A program made the position numbers and the translations under genes. The notes under the pieces are model-generated. The model saw nothing but the letters and a program-made list of their open reading frames with translations, was not told the origin of the DNA and did no database searches. From contig NZ_FNCS01000004.1 in NCBI RefSeq assembly GCF_900100665.1, positions 186,001 through 250,000 on the forward strand: 64,000 nucleotides of DNA, given 5' to 3'. This stretch comes from Pelagibacterium luteolum. GTDB lineage: Bacteria > Pseudomonadota > Alphaproteobacteria > Rhizobiales > Devosiaceae. Shown in pieces: positions 1-8,385 of the stretch. How positions within the stretch are numbered: position 1 is the stretch's first letter; every line of letters begins with the position of its first letter.

Positions 1-868
1 CGCGCGCAATTTCAAGCTGCAGCGCGCAAGCGCCGTCCTGGTCGTGGCGCACGATATCGGCAACATCTATTATTCGGAAATCTTTCGCGGCATACAACGG
101 CGCGCCGAGGCGTCCAATTTTTCAATCACGATTGCCAATCCCAGCCCCGGCGGCACGCAGGACTTGATCCTCTCCAATTTGCGGACCTCCAAGGTGGACG
201 GGGTGATCATCCTGTCGGGCCACGAGATCGCCGAGCGGGACATGAAGCTTTTGCAAAAGCTCTATTCCGGCACGCCGCCGATCGTTGCCATGTGCGAGGA
301 GCGCGGCCATGTGCGCGTGCCCCACATTCTGATCGACAACGAACGCGCCGGTTATATCGCCGGGCGTCATCTGATCGAGATGGGGCACGTAAAGATCGGC
401 CACGCCTATGGTCCCAACCGGGCGCCGGTGCGGCGCGCCCGCGCCAACGGGCTGCGGCGAGCGATGACCGAGGCCGGGATCGCGATCAACGATACTTATT
501 TCTTCGAAGGCGGGTTTTCCGCCATCGGCGGTCGGTCGGCAGCGCAGAGTTATCTTTCGCTCAAGGACAGGCCCACGGCCATGTTCATGCCCAATGACGA
601 GGCGGCCATGGGGTTCATCTCGCAACTGCATCGCTACGGCATTTCCGTGCCCGGTGATGTGTCGGTGATGGGGTTCGACGATATCGTTCTGGCGGACACC
701 TATGTGCCGGCACTGACCACCGTGCATCAGCCCAAGGAAGAAATGGGGCGGCATGCGATGAATCTGGTGCTCGACATCATCGAGCGCCGGACACGCAGCG
801 AACTCCCGATCATCGAACTGCCGGTGCATCTCGTGCCGCGTGACAGCGTGGCGCGCATAAAACCCTGA
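1..868 (+). CDS. LacI-family transcriptional regulator, 3' part (N-terminus outside window)
   Basis: The reading frame is open from base 2, so the gene enters from the left and its DNA-binding helix-turn-helix is missing from view. What remains is the periplasmic-binding-like sensor domain of a LacI/GalR repressor. The segments DIGNIYYSEIFRGIQ, DGVIILSG, HILIDNERAGYIAGRHLIEMGH and VPGDVSVMGFDD are typical of the two-lobed ligand domain, and the C-terminal part (TTVHQPKEEMGRHAMNLV) is the usual family end. The ligand is probably a sugar, but nothing here identifies it. The stop overlaps the next start (TGATG). The regulated genes probably lie to the left, outside the window. Confidence 0.9.
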   Translation, partial: ARNFKLQRASAVLVVAHDIGNIYYSEIFRGIQRRAEASNFSITIANPSPGGTQDLILSNLRTSKVDGVIILSGHEIAERDMKLLQKLYSGTPPIVAMCEERGHVRVPHILIDNERAGYIAGRHLIEMGHVKIGHAYGPNRAPVRRARANGLRRAMTEAGIAINDTYFFEGGFSAIGGRSAAQSYLSLKDRPTAMFMPNDEAAMGFISQLHRYGISVPGDVSVMGFDDIVLADTYVPALTTVHQPKEEMGRHAMNLVLDIIERRTRSELPIIELPVHLVPRDSVARIKP

Positions 869-1737
869 TGCGGTTCGATCGCATTCTGGCCGTCGACTGG
901 TCTGCGGCAAACGCGCCCAAGCGTGGCAAGGATTCAATCTGGATCGCCGAGGCGCGTGGACCTGAGGCGGTGACCAGCGTCAATATCGCAACGCGCGATG
1001 CTGCCATGACAATGATCAGGCAAGCCTGCCGCGATGCGTTGAAGACCGGCGAGCGCATGCTGGTGGGGTTCGACTTTCCGTTCGGCTATCCCGCGGGCAC
1101 CGCGCGGCATTTAGCAAGCGAGGACAGTTGGGAGGCGCTATGGGCCATGCTGGCGCGAATGGTCGAAGACGGGCCGGATAATCGCTCCAATCGGTTCGAA
1201 CTGGCGGCGCGGCTCAACCAATTTCTGCCCGATTGGCCGCGCTTTTGGGGGCATCCGCATGGGCGGACATATTCCGGGCTCACACCGACCAAGCCGCGTG
1301 ATCTGGCCAATGGGCTGAGGGAGAGGCGCATCGTCGAGGCGATGGTGCGCAGCGCCAAGCCGGTCTGGCAGATGAGCTATACTGGCTCGGTCGGGTCGCA
1401 GGCTTTGCTCGGCATCGCGCGGCTGGAGGCATTGCGCAACGACCCAGCCCTTAAGGGAGCCGTCGCCGTCTGGCCGTTCGAAACCGGTTTTGCAGCGAAT
1501 CTCGATCGCCCGATCATCCTCGCCGAGATCTATCCCTCGCTCTATCCGGTGCCCAAGATATCTGGCGCGATCAAGGATAGGCAGCAGGTCGAAATGGTGG
1601 CATCGCGCTTCGCGGCGGCAGACCGGGATGGATCGCTTCTGGCCCTGCTCGGCGAGCCGGCAGGCCTTTCCCCTGCGGAGCGATCTGCGGTGCTCGACGA
1701 AGAGGGCTGGATTGTCGGGGTGGGTTCTATGTGCTAG
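868..1737 (+). CDS. Conserved hypothetical protein, RNase H-like (DUF429-like)
   Basis: This 289-residue protein opens with MRFDRILAVDWSAAN, followed near residue 65 by LVGFDFPFGYP. Acidic motifs of the type hhAVDWS and hGFDFPFG are seen in DUF429-like, predicted RNase H-fold proteins. The catalytic role is unknown. The start overlaps the stop of the upstream regulator by one base, and the gene ends 42 bases before cbiG, so it may be co-transcribed with the first cobalamin gene. Similar proteins sit beside cobalamin or molybdopterin genes in other Hyphomicrobiales, as far as I recall. No signal peptide or membrane segment is visible, so a cytosolic location is inferred. Confidence 0.65.
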   Translation: MRFDRILAVDWSAANAPKRGKDSIWIAEARGPEAVTSVNIATRDAAMTMIRQACRDALKTGERMLVGFDFPFGYPAGTARHLASEDSWEALWAMLARMVEDGPDNRSNRFELAARLNQFLPDWPRFWGHPHGRTYSGLTPTKPRDLANGLRERRIVEAMVRSAKPVWQMSYTGSVGSQALLGIARLEALRNDPALKGAVAVWPFETGFAANLDRPIILAEIYPSLYPVPKISGAIKDRQQVEMVASRFAAADRDGSLLALLGEPAGLSPAERSAVLDEEGWIVGVGSMC

Positions 1738-1779
1738 GCGGGAAAACCGAACTCGCTCACTCAAGTTAAACCATCCAGC

Positions 1780-2769
1780 GTGAAAACCCCGCTCGTCTTT
1801 TCCACCTCCCCTCGCGGCGACGAGACTGCGCGTCACATCGCGCAACTGCTCGGCGTGCCCGTCCATTTGTGCGGCGCGGGGCGTGGGGATGCCGCGCCCC
1901 TGGTCAATTCTGCCTATGCTGCGCGGACACCGATCGTTGGGGTCTGCGCGGCGGGCGTCTTGATCCGGCTTCTGGGCGAGCTTGGAGATCGGGCCTCGGA
2001 GCCGGCTGTGGTTGCTGTTTCGGCGGACGGCAAGATGGCGGTGCCGCTGCTTGGCAGCCATCGGGGCGCCAATGCGCTGGCGCGCTGGATCGCCGACGGT
2101 TTCAAGGGCACGGCGGGGATCACCTCGAGCTCGGATACGCTTTACGATTTTTCGCTGGAGGATCCGCCGCCGGGCTATGTGGTCGCCAACCCCGATGCCG
2201 TGCGTCCACTGATGGCCGCGCTGCTCAAGGGCGAAAAGCTCAAGGTCGAGGGCTTGTCGGGGTGGCTGGAATTGGCCGGCTATCCCGTCTCGGCGGCAGG
2301 CAGTCAGCTTTTGCGGTTGACGGAAAATCCCGCACCCGGGCCGGGCCTGCTTGTGCATCCCAAAACCATCGTGATCGGGATTGGGGCGACGAGCAAGGCG
2401 ACGACGGACGAGGTGGTGTCGCTGGTGCGTTCGAGCCTGGCCCAAGCCTGCATAGCCAATCACGCTGTGGCGGCACTGGCGACGATAGAGTCGCATGCCA
2501 AGACAGCGGCGATCGTCGAGGCGGCGGAAGCGTTCGGCGTGCCTCTGCGGGTGTTCACCCGCCGCGAGATCGACAGGGAACGCAAGCGATTGGCCACCCC
2601 GTCCGAGACGGTGGACGCGGCGACGGGGCTGGCGGGTGTGTGCGAGGCCGCGGCACTCAAGGCCGGGACATTGCTGCTGGCCAAGCAGGTGGCTGGGAAT
2701 GTGACCTGTGCGCTGGGGAAGGCCGATACGCCGATTGATGTGGGGCGGTTCGGCAGGGCTGTGGGGTAA
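1780..2769 (+). CDS. cbiG: Cobalt-precorrin 5A hydrolase-like protein CbiG
   Basis: A 329-residue protein with two CbiG parts. The N-terminal part (about residues 1-200) contains GVCAAGVLIRLLG and VPLLGSHRGANALARWIADGF. The C-terminal CbiG/CobE part (about 200-329) contains IGIGATSKAT, LATIESHAKTAAIVEAA and LAGVCEAAALKAG. In the anaerobic B12 pathway CbiG opens the delta-lactone of cobalt-precorrin 5A; in aerobic organisms the C-terminal half alone corresponds to CobE. Having both halves in one unfused protein beside aerobic-type cobK and cobB is notable. The start is GTG. It ends at a convergent palindrome-rich gap before cobK. Confidence 0.85.
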   Translation: MKTPLVFSTSPRGDETARHIAQLLGVPVHLCGAGRGDAAPLVNSAYAARTPIVGVCAAGVLIRLLGELGDRASEPAVVAVSADGKMAVPLLGSHRGANALARWIADGFKGTAGITSSSDTLYDFSLEDPPPGYVVANPDAVRPLMAALLKGEKLKVEGLSGWLELAGYPVSAAGSQLLRLTENPAPGPGLLVHPKTIVIGIGATSKATTDEVVSLVRSSLAQACIANHAVAALATIESHAKTAAIVEAAEAFGVPLRVFTRREIDRERKRLATPSETVDAATGLAGVCEAAALKAGTLLLAKQVAGNVTCALGKADTPIDVGRFGRAVG

Positions 2770-2794
2770 TGTGCGGGCGACCGTGGGCTTGGTG

Positions 2795-2928
2795 AAGGCC
2801 CCCTCACCCGGCGCGTTGCGCCGACCTCTCCCCCGAGGGGAGAGGTTAAGAACGAACTGCTGGTTTTGCCCACTTCAACCTCTCCCTTGGGGGAGAGGTC
2901 GCCGCGGAGCGGCGGGTGAGGGGGCCTT
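2795..2928. repeat. Palindromic intergenic element (REP-like) between convergent cbiG and cobK
   Basis: The outer arms AAGGCCCCCTCACCC (2795-2809) and GGGTGAGGGGGCCTT (2914-2928) are perfect reverse complements over 15 bases. Each half also holds small inner hairpins: GGCGCGTTGCGCC and CTCTCCCCCGAGGGGAGAG on the left, and CTCTCCCTTGGGGGAGAG and GCCGCGGAGCGGC on the right. The element could form a large cruciform and probably works as a bidirectional transcription end. Elements of the type CCCTCACCC...ACCTCTCCC are dispersed repeats in many Hyphomicrobiales genomes. Confidence 0.8.
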
Positions 2929-2939
2929 GCTGCCCTGCT

Positions 2940-3692
2940 TTATCTCAGCCCGATCATCTCAAGCAGATCGGCAACGCTCGACGCTGTCGCGGCGGGCGGC
3001 AATTCTGGGCGTTGGATCATGATCACCGGGATGCCCAATTGGGCGGCGGCGTCGAGTTTGGCGACGGTGTGAGTGCCGCCTGAATTCTTGCTCACGAGAT
3101 GGGTGATGGCTTCTCGGCGCAGGAGCGCGCGCTCGTCTTCGAGGGCGAAGGGCCCCATCCCCTTGATGATGCGCCAGGACTGCGGCGCGGCGCGCGGATG
3201 TTCGATGACGCGCGCGACAAATTGGCAATCGGTGCGAGGATAGAAGGCCGGGACCTCCTGGCGGCCAATGGTGAGCAGGACCTTGGCATCGGGCGGCAGG
3301 GCTTGCGCGGCGGCCTCGAAATTGGGCACCTCGATCCACTCGGCGCCCTCGGGGCGCTGCCATTGTGGACGGTCGAGGCGTATAAAATCGGTGTCGGTGG
3401 CGGCGCAGGCAGCAACCGCGTTTGACGAAATGCGCGCGGCGAAGGGATGCGTGGCGTCGATGACCAGCGAAACCGCATTGGACCTGATATAATCGGCAAG
3501 GCCATCTGCGCCGCCGAACCCACCCACGCGGATAGCGCCGGGCGGCAGATTGGGCGTTGCGGTGCGGCCGGCCAGCGAGGAGGTGACGGCACGGCCCTGC
3601 TCGACGAGCCGGCTGGCGAGCGCGCGCGCTTCGCCTGTTCCTCCTAGAATGAGGATGCGCCCCCGTTGGTGATACGCGTTGCCGTTGCTCAT
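2940..3692 (-). CDS. cobK: Precorrin-6A reductase (CobK/CbiJ)
   Basis: An approximately 250-residue protein beginning with a nucleotide-binding loop, RILILGGTGEARALASRLVEQG. It continues with VIDATHPFAARISSNA and VTHLVSKNSGG, all characteristic of the CobK/CbiJ family. The enzyme reduces the precorrin-6A macrocycle with NADPH in the corrin-ring pathway. The ATG at 3692 is used here; a GTG two codons upstream (3698) is also in frame. It lies on the minus strand, convergent with cbiG and divergent from cobA with only about 50 bases between them, so the two promoters must be compact or overlapping. Confidence 0.92.
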   Translation of the reverse strand: MSNGNAYHQRGRILILGGTGEARALASRLVEQGRAVTSSLAGRTATPNLPPGAIRVGGFGGADGLADYIRSNAVSLVIDATHPFAARISSNAVAACAATDTDFIRLDRPQWQRPEGAEWIEVPNFEAAAQALPPDAKVLLTIGRQEVPAFYPRTDCQFVARVIEHPRAAPQSWRIIKGMGPFALEDERALLRREAITHLVSKNSGGTHTVAKLDAAAQLGIPVIMIQRPELPPAATASSVADLLEMIGLR

Positions 3693-3742
3693 AAGCACGC
3701 TTTATACAGCGGTAATCGATTTGGACGCACGCGGAGTTTGAG

Positions 3743-4585
3743 ATGCTGGGCTGGTTGCGCCGCAAGGCGCCAACGCAAGGTCATTTCGCCCGGCTCGATG
3801 GAGCCGGGTTCGCTGCGTTTGCGCCCGGTTCGGTGTGGCTGGTGGGGGCAGGGCCGGGCGCGCCGGGACTGATCTCGCTGCTGGGCTATCATGCGCTGGG
3901 CGAAGCCGATGTGGTCGTTTACGACGCTTTGGTCGGCGAAGGGTTTCTGGATATGGCCAACCCGAAAGCCGAAACCGTTTTTGCCGGAAAGCGCGGCGGC
4001 AAGCCCTCGCCCAAACAGGCAGACATCACGCTCAAGCTCATCGATTATGCCCGCGCCGGGAAAAAGGTACTGCGCTTAAAGGGCGGCGATCCGATGATGT
4101 TTGGTCGCGGCGGGGAGGAAACCGAAACGCTGGCGCGCGAAGGCATCCCATTCCGCATCGTGCCGGGGATAACGGCAGGGGTGGGCGGGTTGGCGTATGC
4201 CGGCATCCCCGTAACCCATCGCGACACCAATCATGCTGTGATGTTTCTGACCGGGCACGACGACAAGGGCGGAGTGCCGCAGGGCGCGGATTGGGACGCA
4301 GTGGCCAAGGCGGCGCCGGTCATCGTCATGTATATGGCGGTGAAACATCTCGGCTCGATATCGGCAAAGCTTTTGGCCGGCGGGCGTGATCCCGCGGATC
4401 GCGTAGCAATCGTTTCTCATGCCGCGTCCCCGAAACAATCGGTGATCGAAACGACGCTGGCTCAGGTGGATGCGCTGCCAGGCGATATCCCGACTCCGGC
4501 CATCATCGTGATAGGTCCCGTTTCGCGCTATCGCGAGGGGCTCGATTGGTATGTAGGGGCGCTGAGGGAGAACCGGTTTGGCTGA
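3743..4585 (+). CDS. cobA: Uroporphyrinogen-III C-methyltransferase (SUMT)
   Basis: A 280-residue SUMT. VWLVGAGPGAPGLIS is the N-terminal SAM-binding glycine loop, VVYDALV and LRLKGGDPMMFGRGGEE are family signatures, and VPGITAGVGGLAYAGIPVTHR is the second signature. It adds methyl groups at C-2 and C-7 of uroporphyrinogen III to give precorrin-2, the branch point to B12 and siroheme. About 30 residues precede the conserved core. No oxidase/ferrochelatase domain is fused, so this is the stand-alone CobA type rather than CysG. The last bases overlap the TTG start of cobB, giving a tight cobA-cobB-cobQ-cbiB operon. Confidence 0.95.
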   Translation: MLGWLRRKAPTQGHFARLDGAGFAAFAPGSVWLVGAGPGAPGLISLLGYHALGEADVVVYDALVGEGFLDMANPKAETVFAGKRGGKPSPKQADITLKLIDYARAGKKVLRLKGGDPMMFGRGGEETETLAREGIPFRIVPGITAGVGGLAYAGIPVTHRDTNHAVMFLTGHDDKGGVPQGADWDAVAKAAPVIVMYMAVKHLGSISAKLLAGGRDPADRVAIVSHAASPKQSVIETTLAQVDALPGDIPTPAIIVIGPVSRYREGLDWYVGALRENRFG

Positions 4586-5876
4586 GGCTCCGCGCGGATT
4601 GGTGATTGCGGCGCCGCGGTCTGGGTCGGGCAAGACGGCGATCACGCTCGGCATTGCGCGAGCGCTGGTCAATTCGGGTTATCGCGTGGCGCCGGCCAAG
4701 ACCGGGCCCGACTATATCGACCCGACATTTCTATCGCGCGCGGCGGGCGATGCAGCGATCAATCTCGACCCCTGGGCGATGACGGCCGAAACGCTGAAAG
4801 GGCGGGCGTGGGCGCATGCCGACGGGCGCGACATGCTCTTGGTCGAAGGCGTAATGGGGCTGTTCGATAGCGCCCTTGATGGCAAGGGTTCGACGGCGGA
4901 TTTGGCGGCGACGCTGGGGCTGCCCGTGATCCTCGTTGTCGATTGCGACAGGCAGGCGCAATCGGTGGCGGCTCTGGTGCATGGGTTTGCGAGCTTTCGC
5001 GATGATGTGCGGGTGGCTGGCGTCATCCTCAACAAGGTGGCCTCGGACAAACATGAGACCATGCTGCGCGATGCGCTGGCGCGCGCAGGCATGGCGTGTC
5101 TTGGCGCGGTGCCGAGGCGCACCGATCTGGCGCTGCCGGAGCGGCATCTGGGACTGGTGCTGCCCGAGGATATCGAGGGCGTGGAAGAATTTATCGCGCG
5201 GGCCGGTGCGGTGATGACCACGCATATTGATTTCCGCCTGCTGGGCGCGATGGCCGCGCCGGTTCGTGACGCGCACGATGTGCCCGCGCTGCCGCCGCTG
5301 GGACAGCGGATTGCGATCGCGCGGGATGCGGCGTTCGCGTTTCTGTATCCGCATCTGCTCGGTGCGTGGCACGCGGCGGGGGCGGAGCTCAGGTTTTTTT
5401 CTCCGCTTGGCGATGAGGGGCCGGCGGACGATTGCGACGCGGTGTTTTTGCCCGGGGGCTATCCGGAATTGCACGGGGCCGCGCTGGCCGGGGCGGAACG
5501 GTTTCGTAATGGGCTGGTCGCTGCGCGCGACCGGGGCGCGCTGATTTATGGCGAGTGCGGGGGCTTTATGGTGATCGGCGAGACCCTGACCGATCGCGAG
5601 GGCACCGTCCACAAGATGACCGGGTTGCTGCCGGTCTCGACGGCGATAGACCGGCCAAAGCGGGTGCTGGGCTATCGGCGACTGTCGCATACTTCGCCAT
5701 TGCCATGGGGTAGCGAGATTCTGGGGCACGAGTTTCACTATTCGCGGTCGGGGCCGAGCGATCTGCCGCCGCTGTTTATGGCGCGCGACGCGATTGGGAC
5801 CGAGATGGCGCCGATGGGCGCGCAGATCGGCAAGGTGATGGGCTCTTACGCCCATGTCATCGAGGCGGCATCCTAA
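4578..5876 (+). CDS. cobB: Cobyrinate a,c-diamide synthase
   Basis: A 432-residue glutamine-dependent amidotransferase. The N-terminal P-loop is APRSGSGKTAITLG, followed by KTGPDYIDPTFL and LLVEGVMGLFDS, typical of CobB/CbiA. The C-terminal class I glutaminase domain has the nucleophile cysteine in IYGECGGFMVIG (around residue 330) and ends with the histidine region GHEFHYS. It amidates the a and c side chains of (hydrogeno)byrinic acid. The TTG start at 4578 is supported by GGGAG just upstream and by the overlap with cobA. Its stop and the next start share a base (TAATG), so translation is probably coupled to cobQ. Confidence 0.95.
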   Translation: MAEAPRGLVIAAPRSGSGKTAITLGIARALVNSGYRVAPAKTGPDYIDPTFLSRAAGDAAINLDPWAMTAETLKGRAWAHADGRDMLLVEGVMGLFDSALDGKGSTADLAATLGLPVILVVDCDRQAQSVAALVHGFASFRDDVRVAGVILNKVASDKHETMLRDALARAGMACLGAVPRRTDLALPERHLGLVLPEDIEGVEEFIARAGAVMTTHIDFRLLGAMAAPVRDAHDVPALPPLGQRIAIARDAAFAFLYPHLLGAWHAAGAELRFFSPLGDEGPADDCDAVFLPGGYPELHGAALAGAERFRNGLVAARDRGALIYGECGGFMVIGETLTDREGTVHKMTGLLPVSTAIDRPKRVLGYRRLSHTSPLPWGSEILGHEFHYSRSGPSDLPPLFMARDAIGTEMAPMGAQIGKVMGSYAHVIEAAS

Positions 5877-7342
5877 TGGCGCGCGTGCTGATGGTTATGG
5901 GGACGGGGTCCGATGTCGGCAAGTCGCTGATCGTTGCCGGGCTGTGCCGTGCCTTTGCCAATCGCGGGCTGAGCGTTGCGCCCTTCAAGCCGCAGAACAT
6001 GTCCAACAATGCAGCGGTGACCACCGATGGCGGCGAGATCGGGCGGGCGCAGGCTCTGCAGGCACTGGCGGCGCGAAAAGCCTCGGTGACGGCGATGAAC
6101 CCGGTGCTGCTCAAGCCCGAAAAGGACACTGGTTCGCAGGTGGTGGTGCGCGGCAAGCGCGTCGGGTCGATGAGCGCGCGCACCTATTTCGCCGAGCGGT
6201 CCCGGTTCATGCCGGACGTGGTGGATGCGTTCGCTGAACTCGCGGCAGATGTCGATCTGGTAATTGTCGAGGGCGCGGGCAGCGCGTCGGAAGTCAATTT
6301 GCGCGAGGACGATCTGGCCAATTTTGGCTTCGCGCAGGCGGTCGACGCGCCGGTGCTGCTGGTGGGCGATATCCATCGTGGTGGCGTGATCGCCTCGATT
6401 GTCGGAACGTTTGCGGTTCTGGAGAAAAGCGATGCCGATCTGATCGTGGGAACGCTGATCAACAAGTTCTTCGGCGATTCTTCGCTGTTCGATGCCGGGC
6501 GGGAGATTATCGAGGGCAGGACGGGCCGGCCCTGTTTCGGGGTGGTTCCGCATTTCGACAAGGCTAATCGTCTGCCTGCAGAGGACGTGCTGGCGCTTGA
6601 GGCCGATAATGCAAGTTCGGGCGATATGGTGATCGCCGTGCCACGGTTTGCGCGCATCGCCAATTTCGACGATCTCGATCCGTTGAAACGTGAGCCGGGG
6701 GTGAAACTCGTGATCGTCCAGCCGGGCGAAGCGCTGCCGCGGGACGCCAAGCTTGTGATCCTGCCGGGATCGAAGGCTACGCGGGCCGATCTCGATTTTC
6801 TCCGTCTTCAAGGCTGGGATATCGATCTCGCTGCGCATATCCGGGCCGGTGGGCATGTGCTCGGGATATGCGGTGGCTACCAGATGCTGGGCCAAAGCGT
6901 TGCCGATCCCGAGGGGATCGAGGGCCGGCCGGGGGAAACGGTGGGTCTGGGGCATCTCGACGTCACGACGCGGCTGGAGGGGCAAAAGCAGTTGCGATTG
7001 GAACGCGCAGTCGATGCCGTCGCGGGGCTGGCGCTCAGCGGGTACCATATGCATATGGGCGTGACGACGGGCGGTGATACGCGGCGGCCCTTTGCCATGG
7101 TCGATGGGGCGCCGGAAGGCGCGCGGGCGGGCAATGGCAGGGTGATGGGGACTTATCTGCATGGACTGTTCGCTGCCGACGACTTCCGCCGCGATTTTCT
7201 GGCGCGGCTCGGGATCGCAACTGATCCGCTGCTCGATTTTGATGCCGATATCGACGCCACGCTCGATGCGCTGGGTGCGCATCTGGAAGCCCATCTCGAC
7301 CTCGATGCGATTCTGGCGCTGGCGCGGGAGCCAGGAGCATGA
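5876..7342 (+). CDS. cobQ: Cobyric acid synthase
   Basis: A 488-residue CobQ. It starts MARVLMVMGTGSDVGKS, a P-loop of the dethiobiotin synthetase-like domain, then APFKPQNMSNNA and MNPVLLKPEKDTGSQVVV, which are diagnostic for CobQ. The glutaminase domain carries VLGICGGYQMLG with the nucleophile Cys near residue 330, and ends with GYHMHMG and GTYLHGLF. It amidates side chains b, d, e and g of adenosylcobyrinic acid a,c-diamide. It overlaps cobB by one base and cbiB by ATGA, as expected for a coupled operon. Length is normal for the family. Confidence 0.96.
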   Translation: MARVLMVMGTGSDVGKSLIVAGLCRAFANRGLSVAPFKPQNMSNNAAVTTDGGEIGRAQALQALAARKASVTAMNPVLLKPEKDTGSQVVVRGKRVGSMSARTYFAERSRFMPDVVDAFAELAADVDLVIVEGAGSASEVNLREDDLANFGFAQAVDAPVLLVGDIHRGGVIASIVGTFAVLEKSDADLIVGTLINKFFGDSSLFDAGREIIEGRTGRPCFGVVPHFDKANRLPAEDVLALEADNASSGDMVIAVPRFARIANFDDLDPLKREPGVKLVIVQPGEALPRDAKLVILPGSKATRADLDFLRLQGWDIDLAAHIRAGGHVLGICGGYQMLGQSVADPEGIEGRPGETVGLGHLDVTTRLEGQKQLRLERAVDAVAGLALSGYHMHMGVTTGGDTRRPFAMVDGAPEGARAGNGRVMGTYLHGLFAADDFRRDFLARLGIATDPLLDFDADIDATLDALGAHLEAHLDLDAILALAREPGA

Positions 7343-8295
7343 TCGCGTTTCTGGCGACCGTGCTTGAGCGCTTTGTCGGCTATCCGGCGTGGGTGGTCGA
7401 CAGGATCGGCCATCCGGTGATGTGGATCGGTAAGCTCATCGAAGGGCTTGAAGCGCGGTTCAACGACCCGGAAAAATCGTTCGAGACGCGGTTGGGATTG
7501 GGCGTCGTGAGCATGGTCGTCGTGGTGCTGACGACGCTGGTGGTGACGCTCGGCATCCAGTCGGTGCTGCGGTTTGTGTGGCTGGGTTGGGTGATCGAGG
7601 TGGTGCTGGCCTCGACGCTTCTGGCCCAGAAGGGGCTTCGCGATGCGGTGATGGCGGTGGCCACGGCGCTGCGGCAGGACGGCATCGAGGGTGCGCGGCG
7701 GGCGGTGGGTGAAATCGTGGGGCGCGATACAAGTGCGCTCGATGAAGCGGGCGTGTCGCGCGCAGCCGTCGAGACGCTGGCGGAAAACACCTCCGATGGG
7801 GTGATCGCCCCGCTGTTCTATCTCGCGCTGTTCGGGCTGCCGGGAGCGGCTGTCTATAAGGCGATCAACACCGCCGATTCCATGATCGGGCACCGCAATG
7901 AGCGCTATGCGGCGTTCGGATGGGCGGGCGCCAAGCTCGATGATCTTGTCAATTTCATCCCGGCGCGGCTGACGGCGTTGCTGTTTGCGTTTGCGGCGCG
8001 GCTCATGCCGGACGCCGATGGGCAAGCGGCCTGGGCGGCGGCAAAGCGCGATGCGCCGCACCATGCCTCGCCCAATGCCGGTTGGCCGGAAGCGGCCATG
8101 GCCGGGGCGCTGGGGTTCGGGCTGGGTGGACCACGGGCTTATGATGGCGAGATGGTGGATTTGCCCAGGATGGGCGAGGGGAAGCGGTTGCTGACTGCGG
8201 ACGATATCGGGATGGCTGTGCGGCTTTATGACCGGGCCATGGTGATCGCGCTGGCGATTTTGCCGGTGTGGGCGCTTGTAGGGCTTGTGATCTGA
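7339..8295 (+). CDS. cbiB: Adenosylcobinamide-phosphate synthase (CbiB/CobD)
   Basis: A 318-residue integral membrane protein with several hydrophobic segments (around residues 50-95, 150-175 and 200-215, and at the C-terminus). Family motifs include HPVMWIGKLI, VETLAENTSDGVIAPLFYLALFGLPGAAVYKAINTADSMIGH (positions roughly 143-185) and LPRMGEGKRL. It joins the aminopropanol arm to adenosylcobyric acid. It is the last gene of the cobA-cobB-cobQ-cbiB unit. In Hyphomicrobiales the same protein is often called CobD. It converges on cobU across a short palindromic repeat. Confidence 0.94.
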   Translation: MIAFLATVLERFVGYPAWVVDRIGHPVMWIGKLIEGLEARFNDPEKSFETRLGLGVVSMVVVVLTTLVVTLGIQSVLRFVWLGWVIEVVLASTLLAQKGLRDAVMAVATALRQDGIEGARRAVGEIVGRDTSALDEAGVSRAAVETLAENTSDGVIAPLFYLALFGLPGAAVYKAINTADSMIGHRNERYAAFGWAGAKLDDLVNFIPARLTALLFAFAARLMPDADGQAAWAAAKRDAPHHASPNAGWPEAAMAGALGFGLGGPRAYDGEMVDLPRMGEGKRLLTADDIGMAVRLYDRAMVIALAILPVWALVGLVI

Positions 8296-8309
8296 TTGGG
8301 CGGGCGCTC

Positions 8310-8363
8310 AAGGCCCTCTCACCGGTCTGCCGGCCACCCTCTCCCTTGGGGAGCGGGTTGGGA
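8310..8363. repeat. Palindromic repeat, single-arm copy related to 2795-2928
   Basis: The sequence AAGGCCCTCTCACC followed by a GCCGGC-like core and CCCTCTCCCTTGGGGAGCGGG resembles one half of the element at 2795-2928, with divergence. It again lies between convergent genes (cbiB and cobU), which fits a role as a bidirectional terminator. There is no second outer arm, so it is a half unit. Confidence 0.6.
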
Positions 8364-8385
8364 CCAAGCGCGCTTTCCCAACACC

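Noticed and set aside
1138-2496. 452-residue open frame on the minus strand across the RNase H-like gene and cbiG
   Set aside because: Its sequence is Arg/His-rich with no family motif, and both genes on the other strand have clear protein motifs. It is a GC-rich shadow frame.
8296-8385. Possible cobalamin riboswitch (GGTCTGCCGGC near the cob genes)
   Set aside because: The motif is inside a palindromic repeat at the 3' ends of two convergent genes. No B12-box fold of about 200 bases lies before any cob gene here.
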